Source of the DNA: JAWMQL01 sp033283165
Lineage (GTDB): Bacteria; Pseudomonadota; Gammaproteobacteria; Pseudomonadales; Halieaceae
NCBI GenBank assembly: GCA_033283165.1
Contig: JAWMQL010000009.1
Coordinates: 62,001-126,000, forward strand
Length of the DNA stretch: 64,000 bases
Direction of reading: 5' to 3'
The notes beneath the pieces are model-generated. The model saw only the letters and a program-made list of their open reading frames with translations. It made no database searches and had not been told where the DNA came from. Shown here piece by piece: positions 15,723 through 24,194 of this stretch (positions are counted from its first letter, which is position 1; every line of letters begins with the position of its first letter). The position numbers and the translations under genes were made by a program.

Positions 15723-16634
15723 GTGACGCACGCGCACGCCGCGGTCTGGTTTCTGGTGGGGCTGTTGTTCGGCCAGGTCGCGGTAGCGGCCGGCATCCGG
15801 GTGCGGGACGACGCCGGACTCGAGGTGTTCCTCGACGCGCCCGCCCGCAGAGTGGTGGCCCTGGCGCCACATATCGTGGAGAACGCTTTCGCTGTCGGGG
15901 CGGGACCCTTCCTGGTGGGCGCGGTGGAGTATTCCGACTACCCCGCTGAGGCCAGGAAATTGCCGCGAGTGGGTAACCACGCCAGCTTCAGCGCCGAGGC
16001 GGTGTTGCGCCTGCAACCGGACCTGGTATTGGCCTGGCGTTCCAGCAGCGCCGATGACCGGCTGCAGAAACTGCGCGACCTGGGAATTCCGGTGTACCTC
16101 TCCGAGCCCCGCTCGCTGGAGGATATCGGGCGCGAGATGGAACGCATCGCCCGTTTGACCGGCAGCGCTGGAACAGAGGGTGGAGCGTGGCAGGCGTTCA
16201 GCGCCAGGCTCGACGCGCTGCGGGTTCGCTACGGTCAGAGACCGCCGGTCAGCGTGTTTTACCAGATCTGGAATGAACCCCTGCAGACGGTCAATGACGA
16301 ACACATCATCAGCGATGTCATTCGCCTCTGCGGCGGGCGCAACATCTTTGCCGGGCAGCCGGTCCTCGCGCCCCGGGTGGGGGTCGAATCCGTATTACGC
16401 GCCAACCCCCAGGTGATCCTGGCCAGCGGTATGGCGGGTGAGCGGCCGGAATGGCTGGATGACTGGCAGCGCTGGCCCGAGTTGCGCGCGGTGCAGACAG
16501 GGCAGATCTACGTACTGCACCCGGACACCATGCACCGTCACAGCCCGCGCATCCTGCAGGGCGCGGAAACAGTCTGCCAGCACCTGGAAACCGCGCGACG
16601 CGCCTATGGGACGGTGGCATCCGACCGGGAGTAG
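15723..16634 (+). CDS. btuF: periplasmic BtuF-like corrinoid-binding protein (303 aa)
   Basis: Class III periplasmic binding protein with a signal peptide ending near VAVAAG. The ARRVVALAPHIVENAFAVGA opening, the SDYPAEARKLPRVGNH segment, LRLQPDLVLAWR and GGRNIFAG all track the BtuF family. It would deliver vitamin B12 or a related corrinoid to the permease. Starts at GTG 15723, 3 bases after the ATPase gene. Its end overlaps the convergent MFS gene by 31 bases. A TonB-dependent receptor is not in this window. A siderophore- or heme-binding role cannot be ruled out. Confidence 0.75.
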   Translation: MTHAHAAVWFLVGLLFGQVAVAAGIRVRDDAGLEVFLDAPARRVVALAPHIVENAFAVGAGPFLVGAVEYSDYPAEARKLPRVGNHASFSAEAVLRLQPDLVLAWRSSSADDRLQKLRDLGIPVYLSEPRSLEDIGREMERIARLTGSAGTEGGAWQAFSARLDALRVRYGQRPPVSVFYQIWNEPLQTVNDEHIISDVIRLCGGRNIFAGQPVLAPRVGVESVLRANPQVILASGMAGERPEWLDDWQRWPELRAVQTGQIYVLHPDTMHRHSPRILQGAETVCQHLETARRAYGTVASDRE

Positions 16635-17953
16635 GCCAAGCCCGCCCGCTTGCCTCGCCGCTCGTTCACGCTCAGCAACAGCAGCAGGCCGGCGACGAAA
16701 AACAGCCCGGTCGACAGTAGTGCCAGGCGGTGATCGCCACCGCTGACACGGCCGATCAGGCCGTAACACATGGGTCCGATGATAGCCGCCGCCCGCGCCG
16801 CCAGGCCCCACAGGCCGAAGAACTCCCCGCTGTGGGCCACCGGTGTGAACTGACCGATCAGCGCCCGCCCACCCGCCTGGGTCGATCCCATGGCCAGGCC
16901 GACGAGGTTGCCCGCCAGCCACAACTCGGTCCGGCCATCGGCGAAATAGGTCAACGCGACCGCCGCTATCCAGACCAGCAGGGCGATCGCCAGCGAGGGC
17001 ACGGAACCGAAGCGATCCTGGGCGAAGCCGAAGCCGAAGGCACCGACGGCCGCGGTGAGATTGACGACCATGATCAGGACGATCAACTCCTGGGCGCTGA
17101 ACTGCATCACTTCCTGGGCGTAAATGGCGGCGATCACCACCACGGTCGCCACCCCCGACTGGTACAGGGTGAGGCACAGCAACATGCGGAACAGGTCCTT
17201 GAGCTGGCGCGCGTGACGCAGGGTGCGTCCGACCTCCGACATGCCCCGGTACAGGTGCTCCCTGAATGCCGTCGGTGGTCCCGGGCGTGCCCGCTCCCGC
17301 AGCCACAGCAGGGTGGGGGTGGCAGTGAAGGCAAAAATCGCTGCTGTGATAACCAGGGTCACGGGTACGTACTGCGTCGCCGTCTGTCCCTGGCCCTCGG
17401 CAAAATTGATATAGGCCAGGCACAGGCCCAGGGTCAGCAGGCCGCCGAAATAGCCGAGGCTCCAGCCATAACCGGAAATGCGGCCCATGTTGTGCTCGTC
17501 GGCGATCTCCGGCAGAAAGGCGGCGATCAGGTTCTCTCCGCTGGCGAAGGCTACCGCCGATACGAGCAGCAGAATCATCCCGACCGCCACCTGTCCGGGC
17601 CCGGCCAGGGCCAGCAGGGCGGTGGCGGCGACACAGGCGCCCGTTGAAATCAGCAGGAAGCGCTTCTTGGCCGCCCGCTGGTCGGCTATGGCGCCGAGCA
17701 CCGGAGCGCTGACGAGTACCAGCCCGTTGGCGCAGGCGATGGTCGAGGTCCACAACAGGGTGGCCGTCCCCGGGGCGAGGTCCGGCACCCCGCCGGCTAC
17801 CACCGCGACGAAGAACGCGCTGTAAATGGTGGTGAGTACCACCGTGGTGTATCCCGAGTTGGCGAAATCGTAACAGGCCCAGGACCACAGTTCGCGCCGG
17901 GTTACCGGGCCGGCTGGGGTGTCCTGCCCGGTGTCATCCTGCAGTGTATTCAT
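16604..17953 (-). CDS. MFS transporter, UMF1/Atg22-like family (449 aa)
   Basis: Twelve-helix major facilitator. The N-terminal WSWACYDFANSGYTTVVLT is diagnostic of the UMF1 group related to vacuolar amino-acid effluxer Atg22. Helices recur at regular spacing to the C-terminal LFFVAGLLLLLSVNERRG. The start at ATG 17953 gives the usual family N-terminus; the same frame is open far upstream, but that part is the antisense of the GDPD gene. Substrate unknown; amino acids are a possibility by homology. Confidence 0.87.
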   Translation of the reverse strand: MNTLQDDTGQDTPAGPVTRRELWSWACYDFANSGYTTVVLTTIYSAFFVAVVAGGVPDLAPGTATLLWTSTIACANGLVLVSAPVLGAIADQRAAKKRFLLISTGACVAATALLALAGPGQVAVGMILLLVSAVAFASGENLIAAFLPEIADEHNMGRISGYGWSLGYFGGLLTLGLCLAYINFAEGQGQTATQYVPVTLVITAAIFAFTATPTLLWLRERARPGPPTAFREHLYRGMSEVGRTLRHARQLKDLFRMLLCLTLYQSGVATVVVIAAIYAQEVMQFSAQELIVLIMVVNLTAAVGAFGFGFAQDRFGSVPSLAIALLVWIAAVALTYFADGRTELWLAGNLVGLAMGSTQAGGRALIGQFTPVAHSGEFFGLWGLAARAAAIIGPMCYGLIGRVSGGDHRLALLSTGLFFVAGLLLLLSVNERRGKRAGLAYSRSDATVP

Positions 17954-18031
17954 GGCGGGACGGTCCTGTCCGGTTAGCGGGGGTATGGCCAAGGGTTTAC
18001 TATAGCGCCAGTCACGGCGGCAGGGACAGCG

Positions 18032-18874
18032 ATGAAGCAAAGCTTGCAACAGGCGGCAATGTGGGCTGCAGACGCGTTGATGGCGGTGCTGCCGCGCCGC
18101 TTGCCGCCGCGCGCAGCGCTTGAGGCCTGCCGCATCATTTCCCATCGTGGTGAGTTCGACAACCGGGAAGTTTTTGAAAATACCCTGGCTGCGTTTCGCG
18201 CGGCCCGGGACGCCGGGGTCTGGGGAATCGAATGTGACATCCGCTGGACCGCCGACCAGGTGCCGGTGATCTTTCACGATATGGACGGCAGGCGCGTATT
18301 CGATGTCGACCGGGAACTGGATGCCCTCACTTTTCGGGAGCTGCGACGGCTGATGCCGCTGGTCCCGTCGCTGGAGGAACTGGTGACGCAGTTCGGGCAC
18401 AACACCCACCTGATGCTGGAGATCAAGACGCAACCGGGGCCGGAGGTGCCGGACCGCTCCCGGCCGGACCTATCCCGGCCGGACCGCACCCGGATCCTGC
18501 AACAGCAACTGGCCGGGCTGCGCGCCGGTGAGGATTACCACTTCCTCGCGTTGGATCCGGCGCTGCTGGAGCCACTGGATTTTGTCCCGCCGCAGTGTTG
18601 CCTGCTGGTCGCGGAGACCAACATCGAAGCCATGAGCCGCGCCGCCCTGGCGCGCGGTCTGGGTGGCCTGACCGGTCATTTCCTGTTGCTGGGAAACACG
18701 CTCAAGGCGCAGCACGAAGCGGCCGGCCAGCGGGTTGGCACGGGTTTCATCGCCTCCCGTCGCTGTCTGTATCGCGAGTTGAACCGCGGAGTCGAGTGGA
18801 TCTTCAGCAATCACGCGGCACGTATACAGGGCGAATTGGACCGGGCATTGGGTGGTGAAAGAAGGGTAGAATAG
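18032..18874 (+). CDS. glycerophosphodiester phosphodiesterase family protein (280 aa)
   Basis: GDPD TIM-barrel enzyme that hydrolyses glycerophosphodiesters to glycerol-3-phosphate and an alcohol. The catalytic HRGEFDNREVFENT motif lies near residue 38, followed by the metal ligands in GIECDIRWTADQVPVIFHD and LMLEIKTQ. No signal peptide is evident, so it is probably cytoplasmic or peripheral. A proline-arginine-rich tandem (PDRSRPDLSRPDRTR, near residue 148) is an odd short insertion. Divergent from the MFS gene. Confidence 0.86.
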   Translation: MKQSLQQAAMWAADALMAVLPRRLPPRAALEACRIISHRGEFDNREVFENTLAAFRAARDAGVWGIECDIRWTADQVPVIFHDMDGRRVFDVDRELDALTFRELRRLMPLVPSLEELVTQFGHNTHLMLEIKTQPGPEVPDRSRPDLSRPDRTRILQQQLAGLRAGEDYHFLALDPALLEPLDFVPPQCCLLVAETNIEAMSRAALARGLGGLTGHFLLLGNTLKAQHEAAGQRVGTGFIASRRCLYRELNRGVEWIFSNHAARIQGELDRALGGERRVE

Positions 18875-19003
18875 AGCAGTCTGTCGCGACAGCGGGGCAA
18901 CCGGGGATTGAATCCGTTCGCCGGTTTCACTGTCTTTGCGCCAGTTGCTCTGGTAAGTGGGGAAATAACTGCTATTTTGAGAAGTAGCCCAAAAACAACA
19001 ACG

Positions 19004-19020
19004 GGGCAGTTCGGCTGCCC
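19004..19020 (+). promoter_or_regulatory. hairpin in the gabD leader
   Basis: GGGCAG-TTCGG-CTGCCC, a 6-bp stem with a 5-base loop, ends 14 bases before the gabD ATG and just ahead of its AGAGGAA ribosome site. It might affect mRNA stability or initiation; no role is demonstrated. Confidence 0.35.
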
Positions 19021-19034
19021 AGAGGAAACCGACA

Positions 19035-20492
19035 ATGAGTATTCAACTGAGCGATCCCAGCCTGCTGAGAACCCAATCCTTCCTGGCTGGCCAGTGGGTC
19101 GACGGCAGTGGCAGCCTGGAGGTGAGAAACCCCGCCACGGGTGAGGTCATTGCCACCATTGGCACTGTGGGCACTGCCGAAACCGAGCAGGCAATCGCCG
19201 CCGCTGACGAGGCCATGCAGGCCTGGAAGGCCCGCCCGGCCAAGGAGCGCGCGGACACCCTGCGCGGCTGGTACAACCTGATCATCGAGAATACCGAAGA
19301 CCTGTCAATCATCATGACCGCCGAGCAGGGCAAGGTGCTGGCGGAATCCCGCGGGGAAATAGCCTACGCCGCATCGTTTATCGAATGGTTCGCAGAGGAA
19401 GCGCGGCGCGTGTACGGCGACGTGGTTGCCCTGCCGCAAACAGACCGGCGCGGTCTCGTCATCAAGCAACCGGTGGGTGTGGTCGGGGCGATCACGCCCT
19501 GGAATTTCCCCGCCGCCATGATCACCCGCAAGGCCGGGCCGGCCCTCGCGGTGGGTTGCGCCATCGTCATCAAGCCCGCCAGTGAGACTCCCCTGACTGC
19601 CCTGGCCCTGGCGGAGCTGGCCAGGCGCTCCGGCCTGCCCGAGGGATTGCTCAGCGTGCTGGTGGGCAGTTCCCGTGAAATCGGTGCCGCGATTACCGCC
19701 AGTGACACCGTGCGCAAACTGACCTTTACCGGTTCCACCCCGGTCGGCAAGACCCTGATCAAGCAGTGTGCCGACACGGTGAAGAAGGTATCCATGGAAC
19801 TGGGGGGCAACGCGCCGGTGATCGTGTTCGACGACGCCGACCTGGACGCCGCCGTCGCCGGGGCCGCATCCTCGAAGTACCGCAACTCCGGCCAGACCTG
19901 TATTTGTGCCAATCGCCTGCTGGTGCAGGACACCATCTACGACGAGTTCGTGGAAAAACTCACCGCCACAGTGCGCGGTTTTCGCATCGGCAATGGCCTG
20001 GAAGCCGAGTCCACGCACGGTCCGGTGGTAACCGCCAAGGCGGCCAACGATATCCACGCCATGGTTGAGGACGCGGTGGCCAACGGCGCCGACGCCGTGG
20101 TCGGCGGCCAGATTGATGATCTGGGGCCCTGTTTCTACCAGCCTACCATCCTGACCAACGTCAATACCGGTATGCGGGTGTTCCGGGAGGAAATTTTCGG
20201 CCCGGTGGCCCCGGTGTTCAAGTTCAGCACCGAGGAGGAGGCCATTGCCATGGCCAACGATACCGAGTTTGGCCTGGCCTCGTACGTCTACACCCGCGAC
20301 ATCGGCCGCGTGTGGCGCGTTGCAGAAGGCATCGAGTACGGGATGGTGGGGGTCAACGAGGTGGCCATCACCTCGGACGTCATTCCCTTTGGCGGAGTCA
20401 AGGAGTCCGGCATGGGACGCGAGGGATCGCGCTACGGCGTCGAGGACTATATCGAGACCAAGTACATCTGCATGGGCGGCCTGGACCAGTAG
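19035..20492 (+). CDS. gabD: NAD(P)-dependent succinate-semialdehyde dehydrogenase (485 aa)
   Basis: Aldehyde dehydrogenase of the GabD class that oxidises succinate semialdehyde to succinate. The coenzyme-binding ITPWNFPAAMITRKAGPAL and FTGSTPVGK motifs, the general base in VSMELGGNAP and the catalytic cysteine in NSGQTCICANR (the CxC pattern is typical of GabD) are present, with PFGGVKESGMGREGS near the end. Full length. No gabT or permease is adjacent, so it is monocistronic here. The leader (18875-19034) contains a hairpin. Confidence 0.92.
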   Translation: MSIQLSDPSLLRTQSFLAGQWVDGSGSLEVRNPATGEVIATIGTVGTAETEQAIAAADEAMQAWKARPAKERADTLRGWYNLIIENTEDLSIIMTAEQGKVLAESRGEIAYAASFIEWFAEEARRVYGDVVALPQTDRRGLVIKQPVGVVGAITPWNFPAAMITRKAGPALAVGCAIVIKPASETPLTALALAELARRSGLPEGLLSVLVGSSREIGAAITASDTVRKLTFTGSTPVGKTLIKQCADTVKKVSMELGGNAPVIVFDDADLDAAVAGAASSKYRNSGQTCICANRLLVQDTIYDEFVEKLTATVRGFRIGNGLEAESTHGPVVTAKAANDIHAMVEDAVANGADAVVGGQIDDLGPCFYQPTILTNVNTGMRVFREEIFGPVAPVFKFSTEEEAIAMANDTEFGLASYVYTRDIGRVWRVAEGIEYGMVGVNEVAITSDVIPFGGVKESGMGREGSRYGVEDYIETKYICMGGLDQ

Positions 20493-20504
20493 GCCTCGAC
20501 CGGT

Positions 20505-22064
20505 TCAGCGACAGAATTCGTCTACCGCGATCGCAAAGTTCAGGTCCTCCCCCTCACCGACCTGGAAGGTGGTAATGCCGATCAGGTTGCCGGCCTGATC
20601 AAACAACCCGCCGCCGGAGGAACCGATAGCCAGGGTGGTGTCGGTCTGGATCAGGGACAGGGTTGCACCGCTGCGCTTCTGGGCGATGATGCCCCGTGAC
20701 AGGGAGGTGTCCAGGCCCCGGGGGTTGCCGATGGCCGCCACATCGGCGCCGACACGCAGGGTCGCGAAGGGCGTGGCGGTGCCCACGTAAGCAGCCAGTG
20801 GTTGGTCCACGGTCAATACACAGCGGTCGCCGCGCCGGTCCGCCGCGGTAACCCGCGCCCCCAGTTTTTGCGTCCCCTGCAGCAGTTCAATGCCCCCCGG
20901 TTGGTAGATCAGGTGACAGTTGCTGAGCAGGCTGTGCGGGCCGACGGCCACGGCGGAGCCGCGGCTGGTCGTGCTGCCGTTGTGGGACCGTACAATCCAG
21001 ATACTGCTGGCGCGCAACTCGAACAGGTCCGCCCAGTTCAGTGGCCGACTGGACCCGGACAGCGCGCAGATGGGAGCCCGCAGCGGCGCCCAGTCCGGCC
21101 AGCCACCCGGGGTGGTCGCGGCCGGGGGGGCCGCTACCGGCGCCGCACTGCGACCGGCCAGGCGGAACGAAAGGGCGCTGACCGTGAGCAGGCCGCTGTC
21201 CCAGTCCTGTGCCAGGGCGCGTTGCAGTTCGCGTACCTCCAGGGGTTGCAGGGCGTCAATGCGACTGTCTGCCAGCGCCTTGCGCTCTTTTTCATAGGTG
21301 TAACGCGCGCCGTAGACAAAATTGTCCCGGTGGCAGGAGCCCCAGCGGGCTCCCTCCGCCAGCGTCAGGCCGCGTTGCCAGAAGTAATAGCCCAGGTACC
21401 AGTTTTCCTCTTTGCCGAGGCCGCGGAAGTGCATCTCGGCCAGTCGCAGGTTGGCCTCGCAGGCCGACGCGCGGTCTGTCAGGCGCGGATCGCTGCCGGC
21501 AAACTCCAGGTAATAACGGCCGGCATCGCGATACAGGCCCCGGTCGAACAGGGCATTGGCGTAGGGCAGGCGCAAACCGGTCACACCGTAGGACACGGCC
21601 TTGCCGAGGTAATTGAAGGCCAGGTCCTGGTCCGGGGCCAACCCGGGTGCGCCCCTGGCATAGAGGCGGTACAGGGTGGTGCTGGCTTCGACCAGCAACT
21701 GCCGATCCGCGCCGTGCTCGATGTAGGTCCGGTAGGTGTTCGCCTCCTGTTGGCCGTCGCCCTGCGCGCGCCAGTAGCGCAACAGGGTATGCAGGGCTTC
21801 CGGCTTGCCCTGGCGCAGTGCGGACCAGCAGTTTGCCAGTTCGCGGTCGCGGTATGTTGCCAGTTGCGCGTAGCTGGCGTCGCCGTAGCGATGGCCACTG
21901 GCTGGCGGCTGGCCGGCGCTGTAGATAATGTCCGTCGGGCAGTACCCGGCGTCGAGATCACGGATCGCCGCGTGGGCTCCGCGATCGGTGCTGCTGGCGC
22001 AGCCCGCCAGCAAGACGATAACTGTGCAGGATAAGCAGCGGGCCAGGGATTGCCACGGGTTCAC
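20505..22064 (-). CDS. lipoprotein with helical repeat region and C-terminal trypsin-like protease (about 519 aa)
   Basis: A lipobox (VIVLLAGC, Cys near residue 22) marks it as a lipoprotein. Residues about 40-270 are helical and Sel1/TPR-like (LYRLYARGAPGLAPDQDLAFNYLGKAV, ANLRLAEMHFRGLG, quoted in part). After a proline-alanine linker comes a chymotrypsin-fold domain: histidine in LLSNCHLIY, aspartate in GDRCVLTVD, and serine in AIGSSGGGLFD. The triad looks complete, so an active periplasmic protease is likely. GTG 22064 places the signal peptide at the front; a TTG at 22091 is an alternative. It abuts gabD convergently. Confidence 0.78.
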   Translation of the reverse strand: MNPWQSLARCLSCTVIVLLAGCASSTDRGAHAAIRDLDAGYCPTDIIYSAGQPPASGHRYGDASYAQLATYRDRELANCWSALRQGKPEALHTLLRYWRAQGDGQQEANTYRTYIEHGADRQLLVEASTTLYRLYARGAPGLAPDQDLAFNYLGKAVSYGVTGLRLPYANALFDRGLYRDAGRYYLEFAGSDPRLTDRASACEANLRLAEMHFRGLGKEENWYLGYYFWQRGLTLAEGARWGSCHRDNFVYGARYTYEKERKALADSRIDALQPLEVRELQRALAQDWDSGLLTVSALSFRLAGRSAAPVAAPPAATTPGGWPDWAPLRAPICALSGSSRPLNWADLFELRASSIWIVRSHNGSTTSRGSAVAVGPHSLLSNCHLIYQPGGIELLQGTQKLGARVTAADRRGDRCVLTVDQPLAAYVGTATPFATLRVGADVAAIGNPRGLDTSLSRGIIAQKRSGATLSLIQTDTTLAIGSSGGGLFDQAGNLIGITTFQVGEGEDLNFAIAVDEFCR

Positions 22065-22190
22065 GGAGACGCCCAGGTAACAGAATCGCAAAACATCTTA
22101 CCGGAAAGGCCGGGTACTTGGCAGCCGGGGCGGCCTGCCATTATAGTGACAGCGATCGGTACCACCCGGACCATTGGAAAGGACCCCACT

Positions 22191-22352
22191 ATGGACAATA
22201 AACTCGTCGCGCTGATCGTATCGATTCTCCTGCCGCCCCTGGCGGTTTACCTCAAGAAAGGTGCCGGTTCCGACCTGGTGATCAATATCGTGCTGTGCCT
22301 GCTGATGTGGCTGCCCGGTGTCCTGCACGCGATCTGGCTTACGGTGCTGTAG
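22191..22352 (+). CDS. YqaE/Pmp3-family small membrane protein (53 aa)
   Basis: Two-helix membrane peptide of the Pmp3/YqaE family, with the signature SILLPPLAVYLKKGAGSD and a second helix ending PGVLHAIWLTVL. Family members affect membrane potential and stress tolerance. AAAGGA precedes ATG 22191. Its last 14 bases overlap the convergent end of the proline-rich gene at 22339. Confidence 0.88.
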   Translation: MDNKLVALIVSILLPPLAVYLKKGAGSDLVINIVLCLLMWLPGVLHAIWLTVL

Positions 22353-22965
22353 GCGACAACGCGACCAGCCCGTCGGCGGCGATCAACAGTTCGCCGCCGC
22401 TGTTCGCCTGCATCAGGGCCTGTAATTGCTGCTGCACCGATGCTGGCAGCATCACCCCCCAGGCATCGACTTCGATGCCGGCGGCCTGCAGCCAGGCCCG
22501 CAGGCGAGACGGTACGGTGGCGGCCTCCATCAGGTAGAGGCTCGCCGGTGCTGCGGCGGGTTTGAAGTCCACCGGTCCCGGCCTGAACGCCCAGTGCTGT
22601 TTCCCGCTGCTGGCATACAGGCTCACCTGGCCCGAGGCGAGCAGGGCGAACAGCGCCTGTTCCGAGGCAAAACGCAGCGAAAACCCGTCGCTGGTGGTGG
22701 CTGGGGGCGTTGTGCCCGGCTGCCCCGGCGAAGTCGCGGGAAGCGGTGGTTCGGGTTGTGAGTCCAGCGGCGTTTGCTCCGGCTCGAGCGCGGGCGAGGG
22801 CGGGACCGGCGCCGGTGGGGTCGCGCTGTCCAGGCCCTGCAGCAGGGAAAAAATGGCCGCCAGGCACAGGCCTATTATGGCCACGAAGCGCATCACGTCG
22901 GTCTGCAGTGCTTCGAGTTCGGCGTTGTCCTGACCGGCGCCGCGGCGTGGCAGGGGGGACAACAT
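22339..22965 (-). CDS. single-helix, proline-rich periplasmic protein, possible ExbD/MotB-like partner (208 aa)
   Basis: Not a recognised family by plain reading. Residues 1-25 are cytoplasmic and charged. A membrane helix follows with an acidic residue at its start (LQTDVMRFVAIIGLCLAAIF), reminiscent of the essential aspartate of ExbD/TolR/MotB (IDVML). Then comes a roughly 50-residue Pro/Glu-rich linker and a C-terminal domain of about 110 residues. This topology, plus the immediately upstream MotA/TolQ/ExbB-like gene (the ATG follows its TGA by one base), suggests the second half of a proton channel. It lacks a recognisable OmpA peptidoglycan-binding domain. It is the last gene of the long leftward operon. 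Confidence 0.7.
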   Translation of the reverse strand: MLSPLPRRGAGQDNAELEALQTDVMRFVAIIGLCLAAIFSLLQGLDSATPPAPVPPSPALEPEQTPLDSQPEPPLPATSPGQPGTTPPATTSDGFSLRFASEQALFALLASGQVSLYASSGKQHWAFRPGPVDFKPAAAPASLYLMEAATVPSRLRAWLQAAGIEVDAWGVMLPASVQQQLQALMQANSGGELLIAADGLVALSPTAP

Positions 22966-22966
22966 A

Positions 22967-23620
22967 TCAGGTGGTCCGGTCCGGGTGTGCGGTCTCGGCC
23001 AACAGTCGCTCGATGCGTACCAGGGTCGCGTTGTTGTCGCGCAGGGCCCGCTCACTGGCCGCCAGGTACAGGGCATTGAGCGCGTCGCCATGAGCCAGTG
23101 ACTTGGCCACTCGCATCAGGTAGCCGCCGATACTGCCCACGATGGTGGTACTGAGTGCCGTGAGAATGCCGCCTTCGATCAGACGCTGCAGGACCGAGAA
23201 AGCGCCGGCGCTGTCGGCAAGCGCGTTGCCGCCCAGGCTGTTGAGCATGGCGTCGCGCATACCGATGGCGGTCCACACCACGCCGATCCCGAAAAACAGG
23301 CTGGCGCAGAGTTCCAGTAGCTGGTCGAGGCGGCTGATCCTTTCGACGCAGGCTGGCGACTGGCGCAGCTCATTGCCCAGCGCCCGCCACTGCCACAGGT
23401 AGAACAGCAGCACCGCCCCGAACGGCAGGATCGAGCCCTGCAGGTTGGTGGTCGCCAGGCCCTGCAACTGCAGGGCGAGCCGCGGCAGGCCCATGGCCAG
23501 TGCCGCCGCAGCCTCGCCCCCCAGCAGCAGGACCGGCGTCACGGTCGTGGCCACTCCCAGGCCCAGGCCGATCAACAGCCCGCGCAGGAAGGAGCCGCTT
23601 GTCCCCGGTTTCTGCGGCAT
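22967..23620 (-). CDS. MotA/TolQ/ExbB-like channel protein (217 aa)
   Basis: Membrane protein with about four helices (near residues 12-34, 62-77, 106-122, 147-168). The last two carry FGIGVVWTAIGMRDAML and EGGILTALSTTIVGSIGGYL, which follow the conserved pattern of ExbB/TolQ/MotA helices that form the proton path, including threonines inside the membrane. A loop between helices 2 and 3 (about 30 residues) would be cytoplasmic. It is followed directly by the proline-rich single-helix gene. No TonB/TolA gene is nearby; a lytic transglycosylase and two or three exported proteins precede it in the operon. Confidence 0.75.
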   Translation of the reverse strand: MPQKPGTSGSFLRGLLIGLGLGVATTVTPVLLLGGEAAAALAMGLPRLALQLQGLATTNLQGSILPFGAVLLFYLWQWRALGNELRQSPACVERISRLDQLLELCASLFFGIGVVWTAIGMRDAMLNSLGGNALADSAGAFSVLQRLIEGGILTALSTTIVGSIGGYLMRVAKSLAHGDALNALYLAASERALRDNNATLVRIERLLAETAHPDRTT

Positions 23621-23625
23621 GATTG

Positions 23626-24183
23626 TCAGGCCTCGTTGCAGGCCAGTTCTACCGCGTCGAACACCAGTTGCAGGTCACTGTAGTGCTGCTGTGCCTGCCG
23701 GAACCGCTCCTCGTCAGCCAGCACCTCCAGCATGCCCTCGCGCTTGTAGGCCAGTTCCTTGCGCATGTCGGCGAACAACGCGTCCTTGCTGCGCAGGGCC
23801 GAACAGCTGCTGCGGGCCTCCGCTTTCACGCTGTAGAACTCGGGGTCGAAATAGCGGCTGAAGGTTTCCTGTCCCTGCTTGCGGCTGATGATGCCGCGGT
23901 CGATGGCGCTGCGCAGCAGCTCCGCAAAGCGCGCCTCGTTGTCCGGTCCCGGGGCACCCTTGGCGGCGGCCAGCAGGCGCTCGCGGTAACTCTGCCAGTG
24001 GTAGTGACAGGCGCTGTTGTCCAGCTTTTCCTCCACCGCGCTGAACAAATGCTCGATATTGGAGCTGTTGCCCAGCAGGCAGGCACTGTCGTCCGTGGAC
24101 TGGTTGGCACAGCCTGCACTGGCCAGTCCGGCCAGCAGCAGTGTGAATGAGAGTCCCTTTTTCAATGTCCCTGTGTTGTACAT
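23626..24183 (-). CDS. probable lipoprotein, helical, unknown function (185 aa)
   Basis: A basic start and hydrophobic core (KKGLSFTLLLAGLASAGC) end in a cysteine that fits, though not perfectly, a lipobox. The mature protein is charged and mostly helical, with four more cysteines (DSACLLG, NSACHYH, RSSCSAL, ELACNEA) that could form two disulfides. I recognise no family. It lies between the ExbB-like gene (5-base gap) and the 281-residue exported protein (11-base gap), so it is part of the envelope operon. Confidence 0.65.
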   Translation of the reverse strand: MYNTGTLKKGLSFTLLLAGLASAGCANQSTDDSACLLGNSSNIEHLFSAVEEKLDNSACHYHWQSYRERLLAAAKGAPGPDNEARFAELLRSAIDRGIISRKQGQETFSRYFDPEFYSVKAEARSSCSALRSKDALFADMRKELAYKREGMLEVLADEERFRQAQQHYSDLQLVFDAVELACNEA

Positions 24184-24194
24184 GTCTGCGCCTC

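Noticed and set aside
22339..24183. A Zorya-type anti-phage motor (MotA-like plus partner)
   Set aside because: The partner lacks an OmpA/MotB peptidoglycan domain, and no ZorC/ZorD helicase or nuclease gene is near.
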